The notes: a model not told the origin generated them from the sequence alone. A stretch of DNA of 64,000 bases from Polytrichum commune (GCA_950295325.1 OX485803.1:9176001-9240000); one strand, 5' to 3'. Positions 21,506-32,152 are shown, counted from the first letter of the stretch. Made by a program: numbers and translations.

Positions 21506-22660
21506 TCGTTCTAGTTTATTATGGTTTTTGTTAATTTTTAACATGGAAGTTGAGTATTTTTCGTGGTATTTGTGTTTTGGGTTGTAGTATAGTTTTGGGT
21601 GGGTTTTGAGGTTTGGGTAAGGTGTGTTTGGTTTAGTGATATCTATTTTTTTTAATTTTGTGAATATATATTTGGTTGTGGTGGAAGGGTTGGTTGTGGC
21701 GGGTGTTATGTTTCTTACTTGTTTGGGTAAGAAGTATGTGTATTTTGGATGTGTTTTGTATGTTGGGTGGGGTTTGTATTTTTGGTGGAGTTTATATGTT
21801 TGGTGAGGATTATATTTTGGGTGTAATATGTATTTTGTGTGGGGTTTGTATTTTGGGTGTGTATATTGTTTCGTTTGAGTTCTGTCTTTGTGCATGTGTA
21901 AAGTAAAGTGATTGTATTTATATTTCATATGGTATTTTGGCCGTAGTATGGTATCATGGCTAGTATGATGGTATCTTTTATTATAGAGTACGGAATTTGT
22001 TGTGGGTGTGTGTATGATGTTTGGGTGTGGTCGGGTTTTAGTCTTATTTATTCTTTGGTTTTTTATGATTATGTTTTTGGTTATAGTGAAAGGGTTAGTT
22101 TTGGCGGGTGTTATGCTTTTTATTTGTTTGAGTAGGAAGTATGTGTATTTTGGATTAATTGTATGGTATTTGTATTTTGTTTGAGTATAGTGTTTTGTTT
22201 GGGTATTGTATTTTGCTTGAGTACGATATTTTGCTTGAGTATAGTATTTTTCTTGAGCATGGCATGTTGCTTGAGTATGGGATTTTGTTTGAGTATGGTG
22301 TGTTGCTTGAGTATGGCATTTTGTTTGAGTATGGTATTTTGTTTGAGTATGGTATTTTGCTTGAGTATGGTATTTTTCTTGGGTATGATATTTTGCTTGG
22401 GTGTGGTATTTTGCTTGAGTATAGTAGTTTGCTTGAGTATAGTATTTTGTTTGAGTATGGCATTTTGCTTGAGTATGGCATTTTACTTGAGTATGGTATT
22501 TTGTTTGTGCATGGTATTTTGTTTGAGTATGGTATTTTTCTTGGGTATTGTATTTTGCTTGAGTATGGTATTTTGCTTGAGTATGGAATTTGTGTTCGTA
22601 TAAATTAGATAACTTGTATTTCATATGGTATTTTGGACATTGTGGGATACTCTGAGTCAC
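21209..22660 (-). pseudogene. LINE 5' open frame of YHTQAK-type repeats
   Basis: 483 residues. The N-terminal third is about 24 tandem copies of a six-residue unit, YHTQAK and variants (CHTQTK, YNTQEK). The rest is a looser mixture of HPKYK and TKY motifs, like the next frame downstream. It has the same strand and composition as the 2A-bearing protein and lies directly upstream. It may be ORF1 of the element or non-coding 5' sequence that happens to be open, since all three frames of an 18-bp repeat without stops stay open. The start at 22660 is only the first ATG. No RNA-binding domain (RRM, CCHC) is visible. Confidence 0.45.
22170..22606 (-). repeat. 18-bp tandem array, ~24 copies
   Basis: Plus-strand unit GAGTATGGTATTTTGCTT with point variants and no length changes, so the period is strictly 18. 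It encodes YHTQAK on the minus strand and other hexapeptides in the remaining open frames on both strands. It sits at the 5' side of the 2A LINE. Confidence 0.93.
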
Positions 22661-23066
22661 GGGTAGATCACTCCATTGTCAAGTTGAACACCACGTGCGA
22701 CCAAAAAAATCTTCTTTTGGTAAGTTGCACCACCAAAATGGGTCAAAATTTTATCAATTTTTTTTCATGAGTAGATATACACAGTACCTATGACATAGTC
22801 AAAAGTGGTAACTAAATTTGATGATTTTTTTTTTTCATAAAACATACCGTTTCTAACTAGAATGACACAAAATTGAACTAAAAAAATTACTAAAAAAAAT
22901 AAAGATGACCAAAAATTTCAAAAAAGTATACAAAAGATACTATCAATGGTTATGTATATGTAGAAAAAATATCATAAATTTTAAAATTATTTATGGCATG
23001 TAATATAGGGGTAGCAAACTTTGTCCGCACGTGGTGTCAACTTGACAATGAAGTGACCTCCCCGTG
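22658..23066. mobile_element. hAT-like MITE, copy 2 (409 bp), inside the LINE 5' region
   Basis: The ends CACGGGTAGATCACTCCATT and CACGGGGAGGTCACTTCATT (reverse complement of the right end) extend about 43 bp to CACCACGTGCG. Flanking octamers CTCTGAGT (22650-22657) and CTATGAGT (23067-23074) match at 7 of 8 positions. The interior aligns along its length with the copy at 9106-9529. It splits a LINE 5' module (TGGGATAC... / ...AGTACGATGGTATCT), so it inserted after the LINE. Confidence 0.87.
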
Positions 23067-23232
23067 CTATGAGTAGTACGATGGTATCTAGTATTTATTC
23101 TAGTATTTATTCTAGGTGTAATAGTATATAGAATACTATGTGTAATACTATGTTTAATACTATGTCTACATATGTGTATGTATCTAAGATAGTATTGAAG
23201 TAAATACTTTTGTTTTACCTGGCGATTTGTGG

Positions 23233-24986
23233 TCAATCCACATTTGGCAGGTCTTTAATCATAAGATTTGGGTTTACCAACCCAGTAATTTGTTGCATTC
23301 CGGTAAGTGCCATGGTTAATGTGCTTTGGATGTCCAACATTTGCTTCTTCAAATTTTCATTGATGTCATCTACATAGTTGTGGGCCTCTTTGACTATGTC
23401 ATCCTTCAAGACCTTCATCTCTTCGTGTAGTTCAAGCTTGAGTTTCTTGTTGCCTTCTTCAATGGCCTCCTTCATGATGGTAAAAACTTCGCTTTTGGTG
23501 GCATTCTTCTCCCCTTGGTTTTGGTTTTGGATTGCTTCAATGGTGTTCACCAAGCAAGTGTTAGTATCTTCAAATCCAAACTTGACCAACAAATCTTTAG
23601 AGGGTTTGTCAATACCATCAAGACTTCTACGGTGGAGTGATTTCCACATGATAAACACCAATTTTTTCTTCTTTTCCTACAAACTTTTTGTATACAAAGG
23701 GGTTGAGGCATTCAACATTTGCACTACCATTGTGTCTAATTCCATCTTGCTTATGGAACCAAATGGAGACAACATTCTTGGTTCCAATTATCTTGCAAAT
23801 TTCAAGAGATGTGTCATCTATGCTCATCAAGATGGGAAGGTTGTAGAGGGTGAGGGTTAGAGCTTCTTTCCTTTGTTTTTGCTCCAAGGTGAGAGAAGGC
23901 CCTTTGTTCACTTGTCCTTCCAAAATTTCATGGTGTGTTGCAACTTGAAGTGTTTGGATTTTCTTGGCTTGTGAGGGGGTTGGTGCAACAATGTAAGCAT
24001 GATTGTTGGAAGTGCTCTTTTGCACTTCTACAATCTCAAATTCATGACCTCTCCTAAAACTATTCTCTAAGATATCTTTGAAGAGCATGTGTGAAGAGAC
24101 ATCAATCAAAGTTTCGCTAGTGATTTTGATTGAAAGGTTGTTGTTCCTAGCTATGGAATGGTAAATCTTACATACCTTTCCAAGAGTACCTTGGGTTGAT
24201 TTGGGGTCCAATTGTAGAATGAATGGTCTAAATCCTTTCAACAAAGCCACACCATCAATTTCGGGGTGGAGAAGGTGGAGTTTGGCAATTCCCGCCCAAA
24301 CTTCTTTTTCCCCACCTCTCTTGACACTCATGTACATGATAGATATGGGCTCAATAAGGTTAGTGCCAAGAGGTATTTGCATAAACTCAAGTATTTTCCT
24401 TACTAGTTCTTTCACATGGTTGTGTAGGAGAGGGGTGTTAGGTAATTGGAATTCAATAGCAACATGGATTCCAAAGCGAGACATGTATTGGGGTCAATTG
24501 GGATATCATATGGGATTTGTGTTAGGTTTAGATGTTGTCCAAGGACACCATCCTCTCTCTTACCTGGGTAATAGGTTTGGGGTATCCTTGGGAAGGATAT
24601 TGCGACTCCCTCCATTTCTTCCGCTTCCTTCCTTGGTACTCCCCTAAGTACCCTATCTTCAATGGATTCACCATCGAAGAGCTCTTCCAACCCCTCTTCC
24701 ATAGCCAATTTCTCCATGTTAGTGAAACCATACCAAAAATTTTGACGGAACCTTTGTTCCGGGACAATGGAACTTACCTTTTGGGCTTGTGGGCGTCGTT
24801 GTGGAGTTTGGTGTAGAGATTTGTTCGGTGTAGTCTTCTCCCGGGTCCTCTTGGTGCCTATTTCCTTTGTAGCTTGATTCTCCTTTGCCTTTTCGCTAGG
24901 AGCCGCATGAGGTTTTGTGTGGGTGTGTCTACCTCCATATTGTCATCATCTCCAAAGATGGGTCGGTATGTGGAGGGTGATGCCAT
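23233..24986 (-). pseudogene. LINE ORF1-like protein with coiled coil (orphan)
   Basis: Three overlapping minus-strand frames appear to be one protein of about 580 residues. The best start is the ATG at 24986 (AACATGG), giving MASPSTYRPIFGDDDNMEVD. Frame changes lie near 24.91 kb, 24.50 kb (at a C4 run) and 23.63 kb. The middle part (23627-24484) has two segments with an RRM-like look: EIVEVQKSTSNNHAYIVAP, and LTLYNLPILMSIDDTSLE followed by GSANVECLNP. The end (23233-23480) is a long acidic/basic heptad region ending in a Met/Gln-rich tail. RRM-like plus coiled coil is a typical ORF1 plan for LINEs. No matching ORF2 follows, because the 2A LINE starts at once downstream, with quite different composition. 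A gag-like protein of another element is the alternative. Confidence 0.5.
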
Positions 24987-25039
24987 GTTGGGGTCACTTT
25001 GGGTAGCCTCTCCCTCCGCCTTCCCTAGCTGTTCCTCGT

Positions 25040-25600
25040 CAGTAAGTCTCGGTGCTCTCAGTGTGGTCTTGGGTAGTCTCGGTGCTCTGGTCCTGGCGCT
25101 CCCAGTGTGTTTTCTGTGCGGTTTCGGTGCAGTCCCGGTGCACACAGTACGAGCTTGGTGCAGTCCCAATGCAGTCTTGGTGCTCACAGTGTGGTCTCGG
25201 TGTGGTCCTGGTGGAGTTTCGGTGCAGTCTGGGTGCAGTGTCGGTGTAGTCGCGATGCTCTCGGTGCTCTTAGTACAGTCTTGGTGAATTCTTGATGCAG
25301 TCTCGGTGCTCTTGGTGTACTCGGTGCACTCTCGGTGCGGTCTTGATGCTCTCGGCCGTATTGGTTCCAGTTGTATACTTTTAGCTGTGTGCTTACGGCA
25401 GCTTTGGCGCTTATGTTCTGTCACTCCCTCCAACTTCCCTAGCAATTCCTTACCATCAAGTATCGTTGCTCTCGGTGTGGACTTGGTGCAGTCACGGTGC
25501 TCTTAGTGCGGACTTCGGTGCAGTCTCTGTACTGACTCGGTGCGTCTTGGTGTTCACGGTGCTCTCAGTGCTATCTCGGTGTATACTTGCACTAAGCCTG
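25040..25600. repeat. Degenerate TCGGTGCAGTC/TCGGTGCTC minisatellite
   Basis: The words CTCGGTGCAGTC, TTGGTGCTCTC and GTGTGGTCTCGG recur at intervals of about 9-15 bp for roughly 500 bp. On the minus strand this gives a Thr/His/Pro/Ser-rich frame upstream of the ORF1-like start, more likely 5' untranslated sequence than coding. Confidence 0.8.
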
Positions 25601-25639
25601 TTCGCAATTTTCGTGGGTCTACCTAGTTTTCTACCTAAA

Positions 25640-26720
25640 CCCTTGTTTTCGGCAGATTTGCCCTCGCTCTGAGTTACTTCGATCCTTTGTTTTGGTAAAT
25701 CTGCTCACACTTTTCTAGCTGGATCTCTCGAAATTCCCTAGCTTTCAGTGGGTGGCTCTCACTTCTTCCTACTTGTTAACACAAAAATCCCCTGGCTTTC
25801 TGTAGCTCTCTCTTATATATCGAATTCGACTAATTTCGTTGTCGTCCCTATCTTCTAACTGTTCTCTCTCAATCTTGTATGTCTAGAAGTTCCTGTTGGT
25901 TTTCTCACAAAGACTCCAGGCTTTCGGCAGATCTCTCTGTCGTATTTAAACTAATTTCACGGACGACCCTATCTTTTAACAGTACGCTCTCAATCTTTGT
26001 TGCGTTCGCTCTAGGTTTCTTTGATCCCTTGCTTCGGTAAGTCTGCTCATACCCTCCTATCTGGGCTCGGAGTTCCCGAGCTTTCGGCAGGTGTCACACC
26101 CTTCTTCCAACTGGTTTCCTCCGAAGTTCCTTGGCTTTCGGCAGGTCTCTCTTATCGTTACTTAGCTAATTTCATTGACGTCCTTCTCTCACGATCTAAT
26201 ACATCTAGAAGTTCCTGCTGGTTTTCTCATAAAGTTTCTTGGCTTTCGGCAGATCGCTCTGTCGCACTCAACTAATTTTTTACACAATCCTTTCTTCTAC
26301 CGGTTCGCTCTCAATCTTTATTGCTTTCGCTTTTGGGTTTCTTCGATCTTTTACTTTGGTAAATCTGTTCTCACTCTAAACTGGGTTTCTCGGGATTTCC
26401 TAATTTTCGGCAGGTGGTTCTCACTTCTTCTTACTGGTTTACTCAAGAATGTCTTGGCTTTCGGCAGATCGCTTCTTATCGTGACTCAACCAGTTTTACT
26501 GACGTCCCTTTCTTCTGACTGTTCTCAATCTTATATATCTATAAATTCCCGCTGGTTTTCTCGCAAATTTTTCTAGCTCTCGACAGATCTTTCTATCGTA
26601 ATTCAACTAATTTCACCGGCGATCCAAACTTTTAACAGTTCCCACACAAGTATAGATCTAGAGGTTCCTACTTGTTTTCACAAATTGTATCCTGGCTTAC
26701 GGCAGATCGCTCTATCAAAA
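25640..26720. repeat. Tandem repeat of ~325 bp, about three units
   Basis: Three anchor sets recur in order. GCTTTCAG/GCAGGTG lies at 25741, 26090 and 26402. GGCTTTC(GG)CAG...CTTAT lies at 25793, 26133 and 26456. GGCTTTCGGCAGATC.CTCTGTCG lies at 25919, 26241 and 26575. The word TTTCGGCAG occurs about ten times. The array lies upstream (5') of the minus-strand ORF1-like protein, the position of the promoter monomers in some L1 families. A regulatory role is inference. Confidence 0.8.
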
Positions 26721-27539
26721 CTTAAATTTCACAGGCGTCCTTACCTTCTGATGGTTCTCTCTCGGTCTTGTAGCTCTGTATCTCCCTTGTAGTAGGCCTT
26801 TCGCAATCATGTCTCCACTCGGTGTTTCTACAGCATCTCCGTTTGGTGGCGGCGTCGGCACTCTCTTCGGCAGCGGCTTAGTTGGTTCTTCGGCGTTCTC
26901 CCTTGACAGCGTCGTTCTTCTTCGTCTCCTTCGGCAGAATTTCGAGGTCTCTAAGGGAGGAGTTTGTGCGGTGTGTTGCGTCTTGTTGGTATGTGTGCAG
27001 TTTGGGCCTTGTTGCGTATGAATATGCTGGTAACCCTAGATCTCAAATTTGTGTTGCAACTACCCCCTTCTTTCCCCAATCGGCACCAACCTGTGCTCGT
27101 ATCCGTGGATTCCAGCTTGCTTCAGTATCAATCCACTTTGAGGCAGCTGCATTACACAATGAGATCTACTTTTGGATCTAAAAGTCTTCACTGTGAATCG
27201 CGATCTGGGCGTCACTCCTCCCGGGATTCACAGGTAGTCTTTAGATCAGTGGCCTAACACATATCGACATGCAACAATCCCTCCCTGTCACTAATCTTCA
27301 GCTCCTCTTAGCACACATCCCTCTTTCCTCAAAGTCTTAGTTTTTTTTGTGTGAACTCCATGATTCTCAATACTTGAAAAGAATGAAAAAGAACATTAAG
27401 TTTATGACGTGAAGATGGTCCATCCTCGTTACATTCGTGTATGGAAACACAAGAGGGACATGGTACATTGCCTTTCTTTTGATAGAGACCCGATTGGTAG
27501 AGTGAGAGGGACTGATCTTCCCTTCCCACAAACTACACC
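26721..27539. other. No recognisable gene
   Basis: GC-richer DNA with open frames (26809-27021, 26882-27181 and 26964-27257 on plus) that show no known domain. A Gly/Phe/Ser-rich stretch on plus is too short to call. Part of it may be 5' sequence of the minus-strand ORF1-like element. Confidence 0.4.
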
Positions 27540-27749
27540 AAATATGATATTTAGTGTGACTCACTATTTGATTTTACATGGTGCTATATCTTTTTATCAT
27601 TGAAATATTTTTTTACCAAGTAAAGTTGTCAATGTTCTGTAATATCCAAACTACCAATTTAACATGTGTTGGTAAAATATGAGATGTACAGTAAATAGAT
27701 ATAGCATTGTGTAATTCCAAATAGTAAGTCACACTAAATATCATATTTA
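27540..27749. mobile_element. Fold-back MITE (ATGATATTTAGTGTGACT family), copy 1
   Basis: Left arm AATATGATATTTAGTGTGAC and right arm (reverse complement AATATGATATTTAGTGTGAC) continue inward to TGCTATATC, about 50 bp per arm. The central block (GTAATATCCAAACTACCAA and following) is shared with the elements at 32,237-32,553 and 59,772-59,900. It has no coding capacity, and the target duplication is uncertain. Confidence 0.8.
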
Positions 27750-27814
27750 ATGTACAGAGTTTGCCTTCAAGCAAGGTTCTCTTCAAATCATGAGGGTAAT
27801 ATAGCTCACATGTG

Positions 27815-28200
27815 TAGTGCTAGATTTAATGGACATTAAGTCTTGGCTTGGGCCTATCAATGGCCCTGACAGCATGTTAATTCGAACTTGAAACAGTCTT
27901 CTTTACAAAGCATCTAAACCAGCATCACTGCAGAAGCAGGTAGGTGGCTAGCACTTCTCATGTGCATGGACTTGTTCTCATCTCTACATTATATCATTCA
28001 AGGGCATCATCCAATAATATCATCCAAGATTGTCATCCCAAGGTTATCAAGGCACTTTCATCAGGGCATCCATGTGTGTGACGTAAGCACAAACATGGAT
28101 CACGATCGGATCGCTTCTAACGTGCACTTTCATGCATGTGGCCTAATCGTAAAAGTGGAAGGGAAAACCTAGCACTCGCTAAAACGTAGCACTCGATAAG
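27815..28200. repeat. Dispersed repeat, copy 2 (partner at 3,870-4,185)
   Basis: Same block order as copy 1, about 70% similar by eye, again directly followed by a unit of the ~215-bp repeat. Confidence 0.7.
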
Positions 28201-28440
28201 TAGTGTGATTTTCACTTGATTGGTTGATTAAGTGATGTATCAGCCTCGATATGCATTGTTGGCAATGGAAAAAAATTGAGTCATATATGCACAAGGGCTT
28301 ACCTCTATCAGGATATCTAGGATATGGGTAGATGGTAACCCATGTGACAATGGTACATCTACCACTCTCCTAGACATCATGATAACATTCTTGAATGTGC
28401 CCCAGTTATTTATGGGGTTTCCTACATCATGAGCACCTGA
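28200..28440. repeat. Single unit of the ~215-bp repeat
   Basis: Carries the full series of blocks, including GTTGGCAATGGAAAAA, TATGCACAAGGGCTTACC, ATGGTACATCTACCACTCTC and TGCCCCAGTTATTTA. Confidence 0.8.
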
Positions 28441-29690
28441 CTTGAGCATGAGCATGTCAGAGAGCACGACCATAGGTTTCGTAGGCCTTTAACACACGGA
28501 TATAGGGAGTGAAATGGTTTCAGATAGAATTGCGCAAAAAAAAAAACATTTATGATGTGGGGTTGGTGTTGTAACATGGTTGAAATAGAAATCTAGATGG
28601 AAAAACCATCACAATTGCTCCACAAATGCAAAGAAATTCTTGAGATCCAAAATCTATGATGAATGCGAAGAATTTGCATCATGATTGACTTCTCAAAGAT
28701 CTATGGCCTTAGGCTTTCTGGGTCCCTCCTCAACATGTTTCATGGAAACAATTATGCATTTCTTCCCTTTCTCTAGTTGTTCTTTTTACCATTCTTGAAA
28801 ACCTTTGATTTCTTTAAGAGTTCGACTAAGTTTAACCCATTCCACCTCTTGCCAACTTATGATAACACACCCAATCAAGAAGAAAGCAATGGCCACCAAA
28901 TCCTTTCCAACCTTGGCAATGCTTTCAACTCTCATAACCAACTTTGGAAGCAAGCAAAACATATCTAGGACATCCAAATGTCATGGTCCAACCCACCTTC
29001 TCTATACGAGATAGGCCATACATGTTTCTATACATGCAATTGGCATCTATGGGAGACATCACAAAGCCTTGACAATTAGCACAAGCACTTCTAATATGTG
29101 TTGATAATGTAACATCCAAGTATTCCATGACAAAATGAGAGGGAAAATTACATGAGGGGAAAATGAAAAAGAAAAAGAAAAAGAAAACCTCAAGAATGAA
29201 TGGATTTGTTATTGTAAAATTTATTATTCAATATTCATTGGGCTTGACGTCAAGGCTAGTACTACCTAGTACTATTGGGTGCAAGCATGGTAAAGTGGAC
29301 CAAAAAATGCTCCGGTATCTTAAAACCATAGGTTATTGCTGAAAACGCCTCAAAGTAGTAGCAAAATGTTGTTTAAATTGAATGATTTTTCATGATGACC
29401 TCTATTATTGCGTTAAATACTCAACTATAGCATATCAATACTTGTCATTAAAGATAATGCCCAAAAGCAAATGGCTATATTTGGTTTTGGACGTATTTCA
29501 TGACCTTAACTATTTTTAACTTGCTTTTTTTTCATGTTCCTTGAATTCACTATATACTTTAGGTTATTGTCAAAAACTTTCAAAAGAAAATCATCAATTC
29601 AATGTAATTTTATCATATTTCAAACAAAAGTTTACTTGTTCATGAATATTGAAAAATTGAAAAATTGCAATCAAAGATCGTTTGCATTTG
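28441..29690. other. No recognisable gene
   Basis: Short frames on both strands only (for example 28786-28977 and 28925-29128 on minus) without a known domain. An (AAAAAG)n tract lies near 29167-29188. Confidence 0.5.
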
Positions 29691-29694
29691 GTAT

Positions 29695-30240
29695 GAATTT
29701 TTGGAGATTGGGAATTGAAGCCAAGTATGGGTTTGTGTAGTACCATGTGTGAGTGCACTTGAAACAACCCACAACAAGCTCTAAAATCTAAGAAAAATAA
29801 GGGCCCAATCCAAAGGCTTGGTACATGTTCCACAAAAGGATTTTAGCATTCTCAATATCAAAAATTCAAGCTAAATATAGTATTGTGTAGTACCGTGTCT
29901 AAGTGCACTTGGACTAGCCCAGAGCAACCTAAGAAATTCCAAAAAAAAATAGGAGCCCAAGCCAGAGGCTAGAGCTAGGTTCCACAAAAGGAACAACATT
30001 CTTGAGACACAAATTAAAGCTAAATATGGTATTGTGTGGTATCATGTGTGAGTGCACTTGGAGCAACCCACAACAAACTCAAAAGTTCCAAAAAAAAAGA
30101 GGCCGAAGCCAAAGCCTTGGGGAGAGGTTTAGAATAAGAACCAACATCTTTGACTATACAAATTGAAGCCAAGTATGGCATTGTGCAATACCATATCATA
30201 GTGCACTTGGACTAGCCCACAACAAGCTTACTTGTTTTAT
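29695..30240. repeat. Tandem repeat of ~150 bp, four units
   Basis: Each unit has the series GAAGCCAAGTATGG, TTGTGTAGTACCAT, GAGTGCACTTGGA, CAACCCACAACAAGCT, A-rich, GAGGCCCAAGCCA. Units start near 29700, 29864, 30008 and 30160. Divergence between units is moderate. Confidence 0.8.
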
Positions 30241-31295
30241 AAAAAGAGGCCCAAGCCATGTTTTAATAAAGAAACAACACAAATAAAAGCCCCGTGTCGG
30301 ATGTGAAGCATGATAGGATGCCCCAATAGAAAGGGAAGATGGAGTTTGAATTTGCGAAATGAAGCCTAATATTGAATGTCTCATTTAGAAGGGGAGATGG
30401 AGTTTGAATATGCAAAAGCAGAGCTTCTCTAATGAATTGGGTGTGCTAATGATTTGCATTGTGTAGGACGGGTTAATTAAAACACAAAACCTCTTCAATG
30501 CCTACCCATTCTTCTCTAATGGGGAAGGTATTAAAGATGTTGTTGTTCACTACGTTACTACGCTGTGGCATATTTCAAACATCAACAAGGGCTTCAATGT
30601 AAAATGGTTTGTCATCAGGGTGGTAACTCATGAGAGGTGTGAGAATCTTATTAATTGCGATGCTCCAATGCCATGCTAGAAGGTCTTTTTGGAGTGACTT
30701 TGTTTAAAGAGTCAAAGTCAAAACTCCATTGGTCCATTGGTTCCGCCCCAACGGTGGAGATGCAACTGGAGATGAAGATTTGGTTGTTTGAAATTTTCTT
30801 GAATTTGTTGCTACTACAATGCGGCATCATTGGGTCTTTGTCAATGGCTGGAGTTAGGGGTTTGGAGTTCATTGAGGGAGCAACATTTTGGACCTTAGTG
30901 TTTGAGATGCTCAATGTAGGCCAGTTTTATTCTTGCACACATTCGGTACTCCAGTGAGGTTGTAGATTATTTTTGAGTGCATTTTGTTTGAACATTGTGT
31001 GCCATACCTTCTTGCATATATGCATGTTGTGAACATTGATGAATGTTTGTGTCAATGCATGTTGTTTGTTGTTGGACATGCTTGTGGGGATGTTGTGTGT
31101 GTAATAAAATTAGGGTCAACTTGAAACCATAATCTATGGGTACCCTAACCTTATAATTCCAAATAACATCATTTGGGCAACCAAAAAATGCATTTAGACA
31201 CCTGCCTCCAAAACATGATTATAGAGGGGTGTGTGACCTTCAAGATAGTCCCAAAAAATGTTGGTAATAGGGGCCTATTGATGCTCATGTTCATG
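30241..31295. other. No recognisable gene
   Basis: The frames at 30651-30914 (-) and 30655-30957 (+) overlap on opposite strands and show no domain. Nothing else seen. Confidence 0.5.
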
Positions 31296-31299
31296 ATCT

Positions 31300-31975
31300 A
31301 GCTTCTCTCAATTATTTACCACTCCATTTATGTAAATTGGATTGATGCATTTCTCACTTGATTTGTCAATTAAGTGATATGTAGACTAGATTTGCATGGT
31401 TGGCAATGGAACAATTCTAAGTCATTGATGCACAAGGGCTCACCTATATCTAGTATCTAAAGTGTGGGTAGATGGTGCCAGATGTGAGAAGTGATTCATC
31501 TACCATGCTCCTCTATTTTGGTGCAATAGTCTTAATGTGCCCCCATTATTTAACCACTTTGGTGATGTGATGTGATGTGGTGGTGTTGATCTGCAACTTC
31601 GGCATTGGAACAATTTTTGAGTCATTGATGCACAAGGGTTCATCTCTCTCCAGTATCTAGGCCAATGGTAGATGGTGCCACAAGGGATTTAGATATTAAG
31701 ACAATATTTTCTATGTGTGCCCCAATTGTTACCACTCCATTCTTGTAAACTGAAATAAGTACATAGTGTGTTTCACTTGCTTTGTCAATTTAGTGATGTG
31801 TCGGCCTCATTCTACACTATTGAGAATGGAACAATTTGATTATGGATGCACAAAGGTTCACCTATATAGATACCCATCTCCTAGACATTAGGGGCAATCT
31901 TTGTAGATGCACAACATTTATTTACCACTTCACTTTTGTAAACTATTGAAGTGATGTGTCAGAGGTAAAGTTTCA
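31300..31975. repeat. Tandem array of the ~215-bp repeat, three units
   Basis: Units contain GGCAATGGAACAATTCTAAG, CATTGATGCACAAGGG, a GTAGATGGTGCCA block and a final TTACCACTCCATTCTTGTAAACT block. Further decayed pieces run to about 32,850, separated by a MITE. Confidence 0.8.
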
Positions 31976-32139
31976 TGACACCTATCGAGGGAGAGGATTA
32001 AGACGTTGATTACCAATGTAGAGCCCAAAGTGGGTGTTTTAACCAAATCATTCCTTAAATTGGTCAATGGTGTAGAATTTGTCTAGTGAATTGAAATTGG
32101 CATGAATCAACCAAAAAACTCTAGGAGGTAGGCATTCAT

Positions 32140-32152
32140 CCCCCCCCCCCCC
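32140..32152. repeat. Poly-C tract (13)
   Basis: A thirteen-base C run in otherwise AT-rich DNA; likely to be length-variable. Confidence 0.9.

Larger units (their letters stand above)
10540..23230 (-). mobile_element. Large 2A-bearing non-LTR retrotransposon (APE-RT-RNase H-CCHC-RLE-like)
   Basis: On the minus strand, from high to low coordinates: a low-complexity basic region (22.66-19.44 kb), a 2A motif (19.43 kb), an APE-type endonuclease (18.8-18.0 kb), a linker, RT (17.2-15.3 kb), a Cys/His patch and post-RT domain (15.3-14.49 kb), RNase H (12.57-11.29 kb), and a CCHC finger with an RPD...E block (11.29-10.58 kb). The coding strand is very rich in A and C along its whole length, which marks the element off from its neighbours. 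It is interrupted by a 1.9-kb insertion (12572-14486) and a hAT-like MITE (22658-23066). The outer ends are approximate, because I found no target duplication. Having both an APE domain and an apparent restriction-like endonuclease is known for the Dualen/RandI clade. Assignment to that clade is inference. Confidence 0.75.

Noticed and set aside
22159-22608. Plus-strand frames of about 147 codons (LEYGILFEYG- and CLSMVFCLSM-type) as genes
   Set aside because: They are other reading frames of the 18-bp tandem array and contain nothing but its repeat.
26809-27021. FG-nucleoporin-like gene (Gly/Phe/Ser-rich frame)
   Set aside because: Only about 20 residues have that look, there is no continuation, and overlapping frames are equally open.
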